A stretch of DNA of 40,699 bases from Candidatus Omnitrophota bacterium (GTDB lineage Bacteria; Omnitrophota; Gorgyraeia; Duberdicusellales; 4484-171): contig JAGLUN010000044.1 in assembly GCA_023134705.1 (NCBI GenBank), positions 1-40,699 on the forward strand, in the 5' to 3' direction. The notes below the pieces were generated by a model, which searched no databases, was not told the DNA's origin, and saw nothing but the letters and a program-made list of their open reading frames with translations. This document shows positions 32,138-40,342 of this stretch, piece after piece. The translations under genes and the position numbers were made by a program. Positions within the stretch are counted from its first letter, which is position 1. Every line of letters starts with the position of its first letter.

Positions 32138-34999
32138 CTATTTCCCGCAGCACTTTTTATATTTCTTACCGCTTCCACAGGGACAAGGATCATTCCTTCC
32201 TACTTTTTGCTGAGGTTTTTGAGACAAGGTTTGGGCCGCAGGAGTAGTTTCTCTTTCAGTACTCTTCAACGAAGAATATTGGGAATGCACAAAATTTTTA
32301 GGTATATTATCAAAAACAGTTACGATTTCTTTCCTGGGTGTCAGCTTGGTTTTAAAAAGGAACTCTACGATACCCTCTTTAATAGAAGCCACAGTCTCAT
32401 TAAAAAGGGAATATGCTTCTTTTTGATACTCTACCAAAGGATTAACCTGGGCGTGGCCTCGTAAATGTATCCCTTCCTTTAAAGAATCGATAATTAAAAG
32501 ATGATTTTTCCAATGAGAATCTATTACCCATAAAGCGATATTCTTTTCCATATAACGCAGGATTTCCGGCGTAAATTCGTTTTCCTTCATCTCATAGATT
32601 GCGAATATTTTATTCTTAACCAAATCTAAAATCTCTGAAATTTTCTTCCCTTCCAGGTCAATAACGTCCAGCGAAAGACTAAATTTAACCCTTATCCAGG
32701 AAGTAAAACTTTCCCAGTCACTGTCTTTATAGTAAAAATTGAGTTGTTTTTCTATAACGCTGTCAATCATTTCGATTATTTCTTCTTTTATATCATCTTC
32801 CTCCAGGACTAAACGTCTCTGGCGATAAATTACCTCACGCTGCTTGTTTAAAACATCATCATATTCCAAAAGATGTTTTCTTATTTCAAAATTATGAGCC
32901 TCTACTTTCCTCTGGGCAACCTCAATAGAACGATTAATTAAACCATGCTCAATCGGTTCATCTTCGGGAAATCCGAATTTTTCCATCAGGAAGTAAATTT
33001 TTTCTGAACCGAAAAGGCGCATTAAATCATCTTGCAATGATATATAGAAACGCGATGACCCCGGATCCCCCTGACGCCCGGCTCTGCCTCGTAACTGGTT
33101 ATCAATTCGTCTTGCCTCATGCCGCTGGGTTCCGATAACATGCAAACCGCCTAATTCCACTACTTTATTATGTTCCTGTTCGAATTCGCCTTTATTTTCC
33201 TTATAAATTTTATCATACCACTCTTTATAATCGGGATTATCAAAAGAGATATTGTTCCTATTCAATATGTCCTTCACAAAAAAATCAATATTTCCTCCCA
33301 GGACTATATCCGTACCGCGTCCGGCCATATTAGTGGCAATAGTAATCTGTCCCAAACGTCCTGCCTGAGCGATTATATGAGCCTCGCGTTCATGATATTT
33401 AGCGTTCAAAACGTTATGAGGGATTCCTTTCCTCTCAAGCATATAAGAAAGTTCTTCCGAATCTTCAATTGAAGCCGTTCCTACAAGTATAGGCTTTTTA
33501 ATTTCGTACAACTCCCCGATTTCCGATATTACGGCGTTAAATTTTACTTTTTTGTTTTTATAAATTCTGTCCGGATTGCTTAATCGCCTCAAGGGTTTGT
33601 TAGTAGGTATTACCATCGTGTCTAAATGGTAAATATGCTTGAATTCATTCGCTTCGGTGTAAGCGGTCCCGGTCATTCCAGCAAGTTTTTTATACATACG
33701 GAAATAATTCTGCAAAGTGATTGTGGCCAGAGTCTGGGACTCCTGCTGAATCCGCAGTTTTTCCTTTGCCTCAACCGCTTGATGCAAACCGTCTGACCAA
33801 CGCCTTCCCGGCATAAGACGGCCGGTGAAATCGTCCACGATAATAACTTTGGCATCTTTTACGATATAGTCCTTGTCCCGCTTAAAGAGGTAATGAGACC
33901 TTAAAGCCTGACTAAGATAATGTACCCAACTGTTGGAGAACCGATCGGGGGTATCTTCGGAAATACTTTTAATCTGTAAAAGCGATTCGGATTTTTCTTC
34001 ACCTCTTTTGGTAAGATAGGCATTGTGGGATTTCTCTTCCACTATAGCATCCCATACTTTTTCTAACTCCTCAGGCTCCATTCTTTGTTCTGTCCCATCA
34101 GTATGTTTTAAAATTACGATTCCTTCTTTTGTATCATGACGGGAAATAACTAATTTTGTTTTAAACTGCCGGGCCACATTTTCCGCGGAATAATATTTCT
34201 CTATAGAAACTTCTGCCGGCCCGGAAATAATAAGAGGGGTTCTTGCTTCATCGATAAGTATGGAATCAACTTCATCCACGATAGCGTAAAAATGCTGTCT
34301 CTGGACTACCTCCTCTAAATTGTTGGACATATTATCTCTTAAGTAATCAAAACCGAACTCATTGTTTGTCCCATAAGTTATATCACAATCATAAGCCGCT
34401 TTTCTTTCTGTCTTACCCATATCCTGCTGAATCACCCCGCAACTTAAACCTAAGAACGCATATACCGGTGACATCCATTCATAATCACGGTTTGCTAAAT
34501 AATCGTTTACGGTGACGATATGCACACCTTCTCCGGCAAGAGCGTTTAATGAAGCCGCAAGCGTAGCAATTAAAGTCTTTCCTTCGCCGGTAGTCATCTC
34601 GGCAATTTTATTCTTGTGCAGAATTATGCCTCCTAAAATTTGGACATCAAAATGGCGCATATTAAGTGTCCGGCAGGCAGTTTCTCTTACCATAGCATAA
34701 TAAAAAGGAAGGATTTCGTCTAAAACCGCCTCAAGCGATATTTTGTACTGCGGTTCGGTTAGATTATCCGTCTTTGCAGCTATCATCATTTTAAATTCTT
34801 CGGTTTTCACTTTAAAGAAATTATCCGGCTTTTGCTTTAACTCCTGTTCAAAAGAATTTACCACATTTACTATTTCAGCCAGGGGAACAATCTCTTTCGC
34901 TGAAGGAAGAGGAATCTCTTCGGAGAATTTAATCATAACTAAAGGCTTTAACTTCTTAATTTTGCCCTGGTATTTGTTAAGAAAAATTTTTTTTAACAT
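32138..34999 (-). CDS. secA: Preprotein translocase ATPase SecA
   Basis: Motor of the Sec export pathway. 953 residues. The first nucleotide-binding domain has the Walker A region AEMTTGEGKTL and the DEAD-type motif IVDEVDSILIDEARTPL. The preprotein cross-linking domain and helicase-like NBD2 (IGTQRHEARRIDNQLRGRAGRQGDPG) follow. The C-terminus ends in the SEC-C zinc motif DPCPCGSGKKYKKCCG, which binds SecB or ribosomes. The N-terminus is about 20 residues longer than usual between the first helix and the VNSFEQEL segment. It starts 9 nt after the prfB stop, a pairing seen in several phyla. Confidence 0.96.
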   Translation of the reverse strand: MLKKIFLNKYQGKIKKLKPLVMIKFSEEIPLPSAKEIVPLAEIVNVVNSFEQELKQKPDNFFKVKTEEFKMMIAAKTDNLTEPQYKISLEAVLDEILPFYYAMVRETACRTLNMRHFDVQILGGIILHKNKIAEMTTGEGKTLIATLAASLNALAGEGVHIVTVNDYLANRDYEWMSPVYAFLGLSCGVIQQDMGKTERKAAYDCDITYGTNNEFGFDYLRDNMSNNLEEVVQRQHFYAIVDEVDSILIDEARTPLIISGPAEVSIEKYYSAENVARQFKTKLVISRHDTKEGIVILKHTDGTEQRMEPEELEKVWDAIVEEKSHNAYLTKRGEEKSESLLQIKSISEDTPDRFSNSWVHYLSQALRSHYLFKRDKDYIVKDAKVIIVDDFTGRLMPGRRWSDGLHQAVEAKEKLRIQQESQTLATITLQNYFRMYKKLAGMTGTAYTEANEFKHIYHLDTMVIPTNKPLRRLSNPDRIYKNKKVKFNAVISEIGELYEIKKPILVGTASIEDSEELSYMLERKGIPHNVLNAKYHEREAHIIAQAGRLGQITIATNMAGRGTDIVLGGNIDFFVKDILNRNNISFDNPDYKEWYDKIYKENKGEFEQEHNKVVELGGLHVIGTQRHEARRIDNQLRGRAGRQGDPGSSRFYISLQDDLMRLFGSEKIYFLMEKFGFPEDEPIEHGLINRSIEVAQRKVEAHNFEIRKHLLEYDDVLNKQREVIYRQRRLVLEEDDIKEEIIEMIDSVIEKQLNFYYKDSDWESFTSWIRVKFSLSLDVIDLEGKKISEILDLVKNKIFAIYEMKENEFTPEILRYMEKNIALWVIDSHWKNHLLIIDSLKEGIHLRGHAQVNPLVEYQKEAYSLFNETVASIKEGIVEFLFKTKLTPRKEIVTVFDNIPKNFVHSQYSSLKSTERETTPAAQTLSQKPQQKVGRNDPCPCGSGKKYKKCCGK

Positions 35000-35008
35000 T
35001 GACCCGCT

Positions 35009-36106
35009 TTAATCTTTTTTATTATCACCCAAATTCTTAATTAAATAAGAGTATATAAATTTATCGATTTCTCCGTCAAGCACCGCTTTGGTCTGAGGAA
35101 TCTCTATCTGCGTACGATGATCTTTAACTAAATGATAAGGATGCAAGATATAAGAACGGATCTGTGACCCCCATTCTATCCTTCTTTTATCCCCTCCAAG
35201 AGCATTTATTTCTTTCTTTTTTTGCTCCTCCTGAAGTTTATAAAGTTTTGCTTTTAAAACCGATAAAGCTGTTTGTTTATTTTGATATTGAGAGCGTTCA
35301 TTCTGACAACTCACGATAATTTTCGTAGGCAAATGCGTGATTCTTACCGCGGAATCAGTGCGATTTACATGCTGACCGCCGGCACCGCTGGCCCTAAAAG
35401 TATCGATCTTCAAATCTTCCGGGTTAATTTTCAATTCGATATTTCCTTTTATCTCCGGCAAAATATCTACCGAGGCAAATGAGGTATGACGGCGTTTGTT
35501 AGAATCAAAAGGAGAAATTCTTACTAATCTATGTACCCCTCTTTCTGATTTTAAATTCCCGTAGGCATATCTGCCTTCTACCAAAAAGGTAACATTTTTT
35601 ATCCCTGCCTCCTCTAACCGCACCTCATTTAAAACCTTTGTTTTAAAACCTTTATTTTCTGCCCATCGAAGATACATCCTGAAAAGCATACTTGTCCAGT
35701 CGCAAGCTTCGGTCCCTCCTGCTCCTGAATTTATTTCCAGAATAGCATTCGCTTGATCGAATTTATCCCGGAATAAAATTCGGAATCTAAACGCTGATAT
35801 CTTTTCCTCCAAACTTTCTAATTCTTTAAGCGTCTCCATATAGTATGAAGAATCATTTAACTGAACCAGTTCTTTCAAGCCTTCATATCTTTCTTCGAAG
35901 TTTCGAAAACTATCCACATCTTCTTTACACTCCTTTAACTCTTCTATAATCCGTGAAAATTCTTTTTCTTTATTCCAAAATTTCGGCTCAGACATTTTAA
36001 GCTGCAAAACTCGCATTTGTTCTTTCTTCCTGTCGATATCCAGGACATTTTTAAATTCGTCAATCTTTTCCCTAACTGACTTTAGCCGTTCTTGAATTTC
36101 TTGCAT
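35009..36106 (-). CDS. prfB: Peptide chain release factor 2
   Basis: Recognises UAA and UGA. 365 residues. The anticodon-like motif is SPF (198-200), diagnostic of RF2; the catalytic GGQ is at 243-245. The N-terminus reads through without interruption where most bacteria have the in-frame UGA and programmed +1 shift: VLDIDRKKEQ aligns with the YLDYDAKKER that follows the shift in E. coli. So this gene lacks the autoregulatory frameshift. It starts 2 nt after pilT and is followed by secA. Confidence 0.95.
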   Translation of the reverse strand: MQEIQERLKSVREKIDEFKNVLDIDRKKEQMRVLQLKMSEPKFWNKEKEFSRIIEELKECKEDVDSFRNFEERYEGLKELVQLNDSSYYMETLKELESLEEKISAFRFRILFRDKFDQANAILEINSGAGGTEACDWTSMLFRMYLRWAENKGFKTKVLNEVRLEEAGIKNVTFLVEGRYAYGNLKSERGVHRLVRISPFDSNKRRHTSFASVDILPEIKGNIELKINPEDLKIDTFRASGAGGQHVNRTDSAVRITHLPTKIIVSCQNERSQYQNKQTALSVLKAKLYKLQEEQKKKEINALGGDKRRIEWGSQIRSYILHPYHLVKDHRTQIEIPQTKAVLDGEIDKFIYSYLIKNLGDNKKD

Positions 36107-36108
36107 AA

Positions 36109-37179
36109 TTAAATTAAACTGCGATTTCTTAATAAAAGTTCTAATTCTTCTTTTTTATCAGCGTATTCTAAAGCTATCTTAGAATCTATAATCTTTTTTT
36201 CGACTAAGTCCACAAGAGATTGATCGAACCGCTTCATCCCGTAAATATCTCCCGAAGCAATATACTTTGGTATCTCCGTTAACTTATTGTCTTTAATAAG
36301 ACGCGCTATCGTAGGGCTTAAACTCATTACTTCGTAAGCCGGGATTACCCCGTCATTGGCTATACGGGGAATAAGCCTTAAACATACAACCCCCTTAAGA
36401 AGTCTGGAAAGCTGGGCTAAAACAAAACTATGCTGGTGCGGAGGGAAAAAATTTATAATTCTTTCTACGGTTGAAGGCGCATTAACAGTATGAAGTGTTG
36501 AAAATACCAAAACGCCCATTTCCGCGGCAGTCAAAGCGGCATAACAGGTTTTTTCATCTCTTATGTTTCCGATAAAAATAACATCAGGAGAATGAAGGGC
36601 GAACTGCCGCAAAGCTTCCTCATAAGAAAATACATCTTTCCCTATTTCCCGCTGGTTTATTAAACACTTCTTATCCTGATAAGTAAACTCTATGGGTTCC
36701 TCAATAGTTAAAATATGCTTGTTGTAATTTTCATTTATATGCTCAATCATACTGGCAATGGTTGTAGATTTCCCACTTCCCGTAATCCCGGTAAGAAAAA
36801 TAAGCCCCCGCCTTTCTGTGCAAAACTTTTCCAAAACAGTACCCGGCAAATTAAGACTTTCGAAAGAAGGAATATGCAAATCAATTTTTCTTATTACTAT
36901 AGAAACGGTATTCCGCTGAAAAAACGCGCTCACGCGTAAACGCCAGTTTTCTCTAAACCAAAGCGCAAACTCACAGTTTCTCTTTTCATGCAGCTCTTTT
37001 TTTAAATGAACAGGTGTAATTTCGTCAATTATCTGATTCATGTCTTCTGAAGTAAAAGTATAATTATCGATTTCTTTTACCAGCGAATGAACCCTTCCTC
37101 TTAATTTACTATTCGCCCTTATAAAAATATCCGCGGCATCAGTTTTTAACATAACCTCAATAATATCATTAAATTGCAT
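36109..37179 (-). CDS. pilT: PilT-like twitching ATPase with altered Walker B
   Basis: Type II/IV secretion-superfamily ATPase of the pilus-retraction group, 356 residues. Walker A GITGSGKS is at 131-138 with Lys137. The Asp box LTIEEPIEF is intact at 158-166. The Walker B region reads DVIFIGNIRD where almost all PilT/PilU proteins have GEMRD or GEIRD, so the catalytic glutamate is Asn205. The first His of the His box is Val223 (AAEMGVLVF); the second, His230 (TLHT), is kept. The C-terminal AIRNLIRE-type motif is not obvious. It may be a regulatory or structural paralogue. Upstream is the 76-bp R1 repeat. No other pilus gene is in the window. Confidence 0.88.
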   Translation of the reverse strand: MQFNDIIEVMLKTDAADIFIRANSKLRGRVHSLVKEIDNYTFTSEDMNQIIDEITPVHLKKELHEKRNCEFALWFRENWRLRVSAFFQRNTVSIVIRKIDLHIPSFESLNLPGTVLEKFCTERRGLIFLTGITGSGKSTTIASMIEHINENYNKHILTIEEPIEFTYQDKKCLINQREIGKDVFSYEEALRQFALHSPDVIFIGNIRDEKTCYAALTAAEMGVLVFSTLHTVNAPSTVERIINFFPPHQHSFVLAQLSRLLKGVVCLRLIPRIANDGVIPAYEVMSLSPTIARLIKDNKLTEIPKYIASGDIYGMKRFDQSLVDLVEKKIIDSKIALEYADKKEELELLLRNRSLI

Positions 37180-37222
37180 AATTAACCCTCCCTTACTCCC
37201 TTACTTCCTTAAAAACACATGG

Positions 37223-37298
37223 TATTGTCAAACTTTTCTCTAAACTCCTTCGCCTACGTAATAAATTTTATTTAGGCGGATCCACCTTGGGTGGAAAA
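37223..37298 (-). repeat. 76-bp two-hairpin repeat R1, copy upstream of pilT
   Basis: 75 of 76 bases equal the copy at 19421-19496, and it has the same orientation relative to the gene it precedes. The TTGACA box at its end is 46 nt from the pilT start codon. Confidence 0.85.
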
Positions 37299-37410
37299 CA
37301 TTAAATAAATTTCAATATTCACTGACCACAATTCCAAACAACATTAAAAATATTAATGTTTTGGACATTTGAAGAATGATAACACTTTCACCGGCAATTC
37401 CTGCATTCAT

Positions 37411-37680
37411 CTATTTTAACATATCTTTTATTTTTTTCTCCAAATTTATCAATTTTTTTTTCATCTCTTTGCCCAGGGAATATCCGCCGGTATCACCGTT
37501 AGATTTTATAACCCGATGGCAAGGTATGAAAACCGGAAAAGGATTTTTTTTAACAGCATTGGCGGCAGCTCTATAAGCCTTCGGTTTACCGGCCAATTTC
37601 GCGATTTCGCTATAAGTACGTATTTCTCCGATGGGAATTTTTAAAACCTCCTTTAATACTTTTTTCTCAAATTCAGTCAT
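37411..37680 (-). CDS. Single-domain O6-alkylguanine-DNA alkyltransferase
   Basis: 89 residues consisting only of the C-terminal, DNA-binding catalytic domain of the Ada/Ogt/MGMT family: VLKIPIGEIRTYSEIAKLAG is the winged-helix part, then AANAVKKNPFPVFIPCHRVI with the alkyl-acceptor cysteine and GGYSLG. The N-terminal domain of classical Ogt is absent. It is not an alkyltransferase-like (ATL) protein, which has Trp in place of that Cys. Either a minimal repair enzyme or a damaged-base sensor. No Shine-Dalgarno is evident. The region between it and pilT is AT-rich. Confidence 0.87.
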   Translation of the reverse strand: MTEFEKKVLKEVLKIPIGEIRTYSEIAKLAGKPKAYRAAANAVKKNPFPVFIPCHRVIKSNGDTGGYSLGKEMKKKLINLEKKIKDMLK

Positions 37681-37779
37681 TTACGTCAGACATCAGACCT
37701 TAAAAAATCGTTAGATACTATATAATAGATGATCGAGAATAGTCTGCCAGATCCGCCTCCGGCGGAAAAATAGAAGATA

Positions 37780-37980
37780 GAAAATCGAAAAACCGATATA
37801 TATTAAGGAGTAAAATCTTCCTTGCTATAAATGCCCCCTTTACTCCGCTTTGTTTATTAATATAATGAGCATATCGCATATGAAAAGTTTTGAATATCAC
37901 ATACATTTTGTCGATAATTACCTCTCCTGAACAATATGAGGAGGCGTATTTGGAACAACTATGCGGGCTTGCCTTGGCAT
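37780..37980 (-). pseudogene. Decayed REP-associated (Y1) transposase, MPRQARI type
   Basis: The minus strand from an ATG at 37980 reads MPRQARIVVPNTPPHIVQ, the highly characteristic N-terminus of IS200/REP-type Y1 transposases, then a stop. In a second frame FHMRYAHYINKQSGVKGAF and RKILL follow, which matches the conserved region after the HUH motif (Y..YIN...G..F..R). The middle with the HUH site is deleted. A REP-like AAAAGGTGTCTGTTGTCCCT (38020-38040) lies 40 nt upstream, and a TCTGCCAGATCCGCC/GGCGGA palindrome (37743-37767) lies beyond its 3' end. The rest of the 430-nt gap (37681-38111) shows nothing more. Confidence 0.62.
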
Positions 37981-38111
37981 GTAGTTATTTTAGGCAGGGA
38001 ATAAACCTTTGTCAATAAGAAAAGGTGTCTGTTGTCCCTTTATTCCAAAGATGTCAATAGTTTTCCGTTTTCCGGGTCTGCCCCTGTTGTTTCTGGTAGT
38101 CGCTTAAGAAG

Positions 38112-38762
38112 TTAATTATTTAACGCTTCAAAATATTGCAGATTTTCTTCCGCTACAGACATGTTTTCTTTTATGAGGCCAAATAGTTCCGTGAAATGAT
38201 TTTCTGTGCATATCATCAACGCATCTTTATAAATATTTATAGCCTTGGTTAGTTTTTCTCGGGCGTTTCCTTCTTGGGCAGATACCATATAGGCGTCAGC
38301 AAGACTACACATTATATGAGCGGTAGAACGATGTTTTTTAGTGGAGATATCTATCTCCATGGCTTCTTCGTAGAAAATAATCGCTTTTTTAATATACAAG
38401 GTGTTACGCTCCTGGAGCATATAGATACTTGCCAAACAAAGGCCTTGATGGTGTTTTAAGATAGCATAATAGTGCAACCAATCGTGTTTTTCATTTTTTT
38501 GCATAATTTCGTCTATAAGTTGTTTGTATTTTATTGAAATTGTCTTGTGTGCTGCAGCCGCAGCAGTATATTTTTTTAAAGCGGCTTCGTATTGGGCGTT
38601 TTCGAATAATTCATGTGCTTCATCTGTTAATTCAAGACAGTGATCCATTGATGCCACTAATTCTTCTTCAGTGTTTGAATTGGCTGATAATAACGCTATT
38701 GGCTTAATAGATGAAATAACAATGAACAACAGGGTGGTTAGTATCTTGTATTCTATCCTCAT
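38112..38762 (-). CDS. Exported alpha-helical, TPR-like protein of unknown function
   Basis: 216 residues. The N-terminus (MRIEYKILTTLLFIVISSIK, then ALLSANS) is a signal peptide or signal anchor. The remainder is all-helical with TPR-like pairs: AHELFENAQYEAALKKYTAA, KKAIIFYEEAMEIDISTKKH and KLTKAINIYKDALMICTENH. No enzyme motif is seen. No close family comes to mind. It is flanked on both sides by transposase relics, so it may belong to a repeat-rich, variable part of the chromosome. Confidence 0.68.
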   Translation of the reverse strand: MRIEYKILTTLLFIVISSIKPIALLSANSNTEEELVASMDHCLELTDEAHELFENAQYEAALKKYTAAAAAHKTISIKYKQLIDEIMQKNEKHDWLHYYAILKHHQGLCLASIYMLQERNTLYIKKAIIFYEEAMEIDISTKKHRSTAHIMCSLADAYMVSAQEGNAREKLTKAINIYKDALMICTENHFTELFGLIKENMSVAEENLQYFEALNN

Positions 38763-38805
38763 GGTATAATCTTCTTACGGGCAAACACAGGGTCACACAG
38801 ACACA

Positions 38806-38830
38806 GGGTCAGGCACTGAAACGTGAAATA
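38806..38830 (+). repeat. REP-like inverted repeat, left copy
   Basis: 25 bp beginning GGGTCAGGCACTGAAACG. It contains the TGA stop (38809-38811) and the codons for the final Ser-Arg-Phe-Ser-Ala of the transposase. Confidence 0.82.
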
Positions 38831-39756
38831 ACCCTACCCATCTCTTTTCTGAACTTACTATCTTCTTCCATCAATACCTCAACGCTCTTAGCTGCCTTAC
38901 TAATCGCTGTGGGACATATCTCAAACATCTTCCCGATCTCTCTATTAGTTATATTAATAAAACGCTTAAGAAGATATATAGCTATCTTCTTTTCTTTTAG
39001 GCGACGATTTTTCGCGTTCAATAGTTGGCTCCTACTCTTCCCAGTCATTTTTTCTACTCTATCTAATACATCTTCCGCACTAATATTTATTTCTAATTCT
39101 TTCTTGTAAGCAAATTCTCCGCTATCCACCTGCTCTTTCAATTCCTCTAACTTATCTTTAATAAATCCTTGCCTTCCTAATATGAATCCTGCATATACTT
39201 TATTAAACAGAGTATCTTCCCTACCTATTCCTTCTAACACAAATTGCCGATATCGTTGTGGCCTCATATTAAGATACAGACTTATTTGCTCTTTATCTAT
39301 ATAGCCATCACCTTTCTTATCTATATACCCTCTATAACTAGACCATTTATACTTTTCAGGACTTTTAACCATTTTCGCGCGTACAGGATTTAGATGTATA
39401 TACCTTGTCAATTCCAAAAAGTAAGAATCCTTATCTACCAAAATAGATTTATACCGGCCTTGAAATAGATGGCCGCACTTCCTGCGTTTTATATTGTAAT
39501 ATGTTGTATATGAGCTATTAATATGATGCATTATAGAGGAAAGATTGGGTTTAAGCGTCTCAATTTGAAGATGGTAATGGTTGGGCATTAAAGTGTAAGC
39601 ATAAAGATAAAATCTAAATTTATCTTTTGCTTTCTGAACATATTCTAGAAACTTCTTGTAATCATATTCACTTATAAATATCTTTTTCCTATTGTCTCCT
39701 CGACTGGTAATGTGATATAAACAGTTTTCTCCTTGTAATCTATAGGGGCGTGCCAT
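38809..39756 (-). CDS. REP-associated tyrosine transposase (Y1/HUH) with C-terminal DnaA-like HTH
   Basis: 315 residues if started at the ATG at 39754-39756 (MARPYRLQGENCLYHITSRG), the conserved beginning of this family; the frame extends 9 codons further upstream. The N-terminal Y1 domain (1-150) carries the HUH motif in LMPNHYHLQIE and the catalytic-helix region SYTTYYNIKRRKCGHLFQGR. Residues from about 205 form a DnaA-domain-4-like helix-turn-helix (LDRVEKMTGKSRSQL, then NREIGKMFEICPTAISKA), found in a subset of RAYT proteins. Likely recognises the REP-like inverted repeats on either side. Intact and possibly active. Confidence 0.88.
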   Translation of the reverse strand: MARPYRLQGENCLYHITSRGDNRKKIFISEYDYKKFLEYVQKAKDKFRFYLYAYTLMPNHYHLQIETLKPNLSSIMHHINSSYTTYYNIKRRKCGHLFQGRYKSILVDKDSYFLELTRYIHLNPVRAKMVKSPEKYKWSSYRGYIDKKGDGYIDKEQISLYLNMRPQRYRQFVLEGIGREDTLFNKVYAGFILGRQGFIKDKLEELKEQVDSGEFAYKKELEINISAEDVLDRVEKMTGKSRSQLLNAKNRRLKEKKIAIYLLKRFINITNREIGKMFEICPTAISKAAKSVEVLMEEDSKFRKEMGRVISRFSA

Positions 39757-39792
39757 AGGTACATTATATCTTTTAAGTTGCACCTGTCAATC

Positions 39793-39817
39793 TATTTCAC
39801 GTTTCAGTGCCTGACCC
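39793..39817 (-). repeat. REP-like inverted repeat, right copy
   Basis: Exact reverse complement of 38806-38830, 37 nt upstream of the transposase start. It abuts the truncated 3' end of a second, decayed transposase gene. Confidence 0.82.
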
Positions 39818-39819
39818 CG

Positions 39820-40077
39820 TTATTCTCTTATTCTCAGTGTTGATGTATTGCATTATTCTGGAAAGATTAGGCTGGCTTGTCTCCAAAAGAAGATGATAAT
39901 GATTTGACATTAAAACGTAAGCATAAAGATAAAACTTATATTTCTCTTTTGCTAATTTTATATATTCAAGGAATTTTCAAAATCGTACTTGCTTATAAAT
40001 ACCTTCTTTCGGTCATCTCCGCTGCTCGTTATATGATAAATATAATCTTCTAATTGCAATCGATACGGTCTTGCCAT
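39820..40077 (-). pseudogene. Second REP transposase gene, frameshifted and truncated
   Basis: From the ATG at 40075-40077 the minus strand reads MARPYRLQLEDYIYHITSSG, then DDRKKVFISKYDFE, very close to the intact neighbour. A one-base loss in an A-run near 39980 shifts the frame. The continuation YLYAYVLMSNHYHLLL-like sequence with the HUH motif follows in the next frame, then SQPNLSRIMQYIN. The gene then breaks off at the REP repeat of the neighbouring unit. So only about 85 codons of some 315 remain. Confidence 0.78.
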
Positions 40078-40287
40078 ACCGGCATTTTAATCTCTCTCCT
40101 AACTAATTGTCAAATCTTTTCGCATTTCGAGGTCTGACCCCATTATCTAGTCATCTCCGCTGCTCGTTATATGATAAATATAATCTTCTAATTGCAATCG
40201 ATACGGTCTTGCCATACCGGCATTTTAATCTCTCTCCTAACTAATTGTCAAATCTTTTCGCATTTCGAGGTCTGACCCCATTATCTA
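40012..40287. repeat. 138-bp direct tandem duplication
   Basis: 40012-40149 and 40150-40287 are identical as far as I can compare. Each unit contains the first 22 codons of the decayed transposase (start ATG at 40077 and again at 40215), its upstream region, and AGGTCTGACCCCATTATCTA, which resembles the CCTGACCCC end of the neighbouring REP. Short ATTATCTA units continue to about 40322. Confidence 0.88.
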
Positions 40288-40342
40288 TCATTATCTATGC
40301 ATTATCTATGACTCCATTATCTAAAAATTTTATAAAAATTCT

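Larger units (their letters stand above)
38806..39817. mobile_element. REP-transposase unit with perfect 25-bp inverted ends
   Basis: GGGTCAGGCACTGAAACG.. at 38806-38830 and its exact reverse complement at 39793-39817 (25 of 25 bases) enclose a single Y1 transposase gene, total 1012 bp. This is the layout of a RAYT gene flanked by inverted REP sequences. The left repeat overlaps the last codons and stop of the transposase. Another GGGTCA lies just outside (38790), in line with partial repeats around the unit. No clear target duplication is seen, as expected for HUH transposases. Confidence 0.8.

Noticed and set aside
36020-36106. Programmed +1 frameshift in prfB
   Set aside because: I looked for an in-frame TGA after a CTT codon near codon 25. 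The frame is continuous through the corresponding segment.
37411-37680. Alkyltransferase-like (ATL) protein
   Set aside because: ATL proteins have Trp at the acceptor position; here the motif is PCHRV with the cysteine.
37718-37906. A 62-codon minus-strand ORF as an independent gene
   Set aside because: Its middle matches the conserved region of Y1 transposases and it lies just after a transposase N-terminus in another frame, so it is part of a decayed gene.
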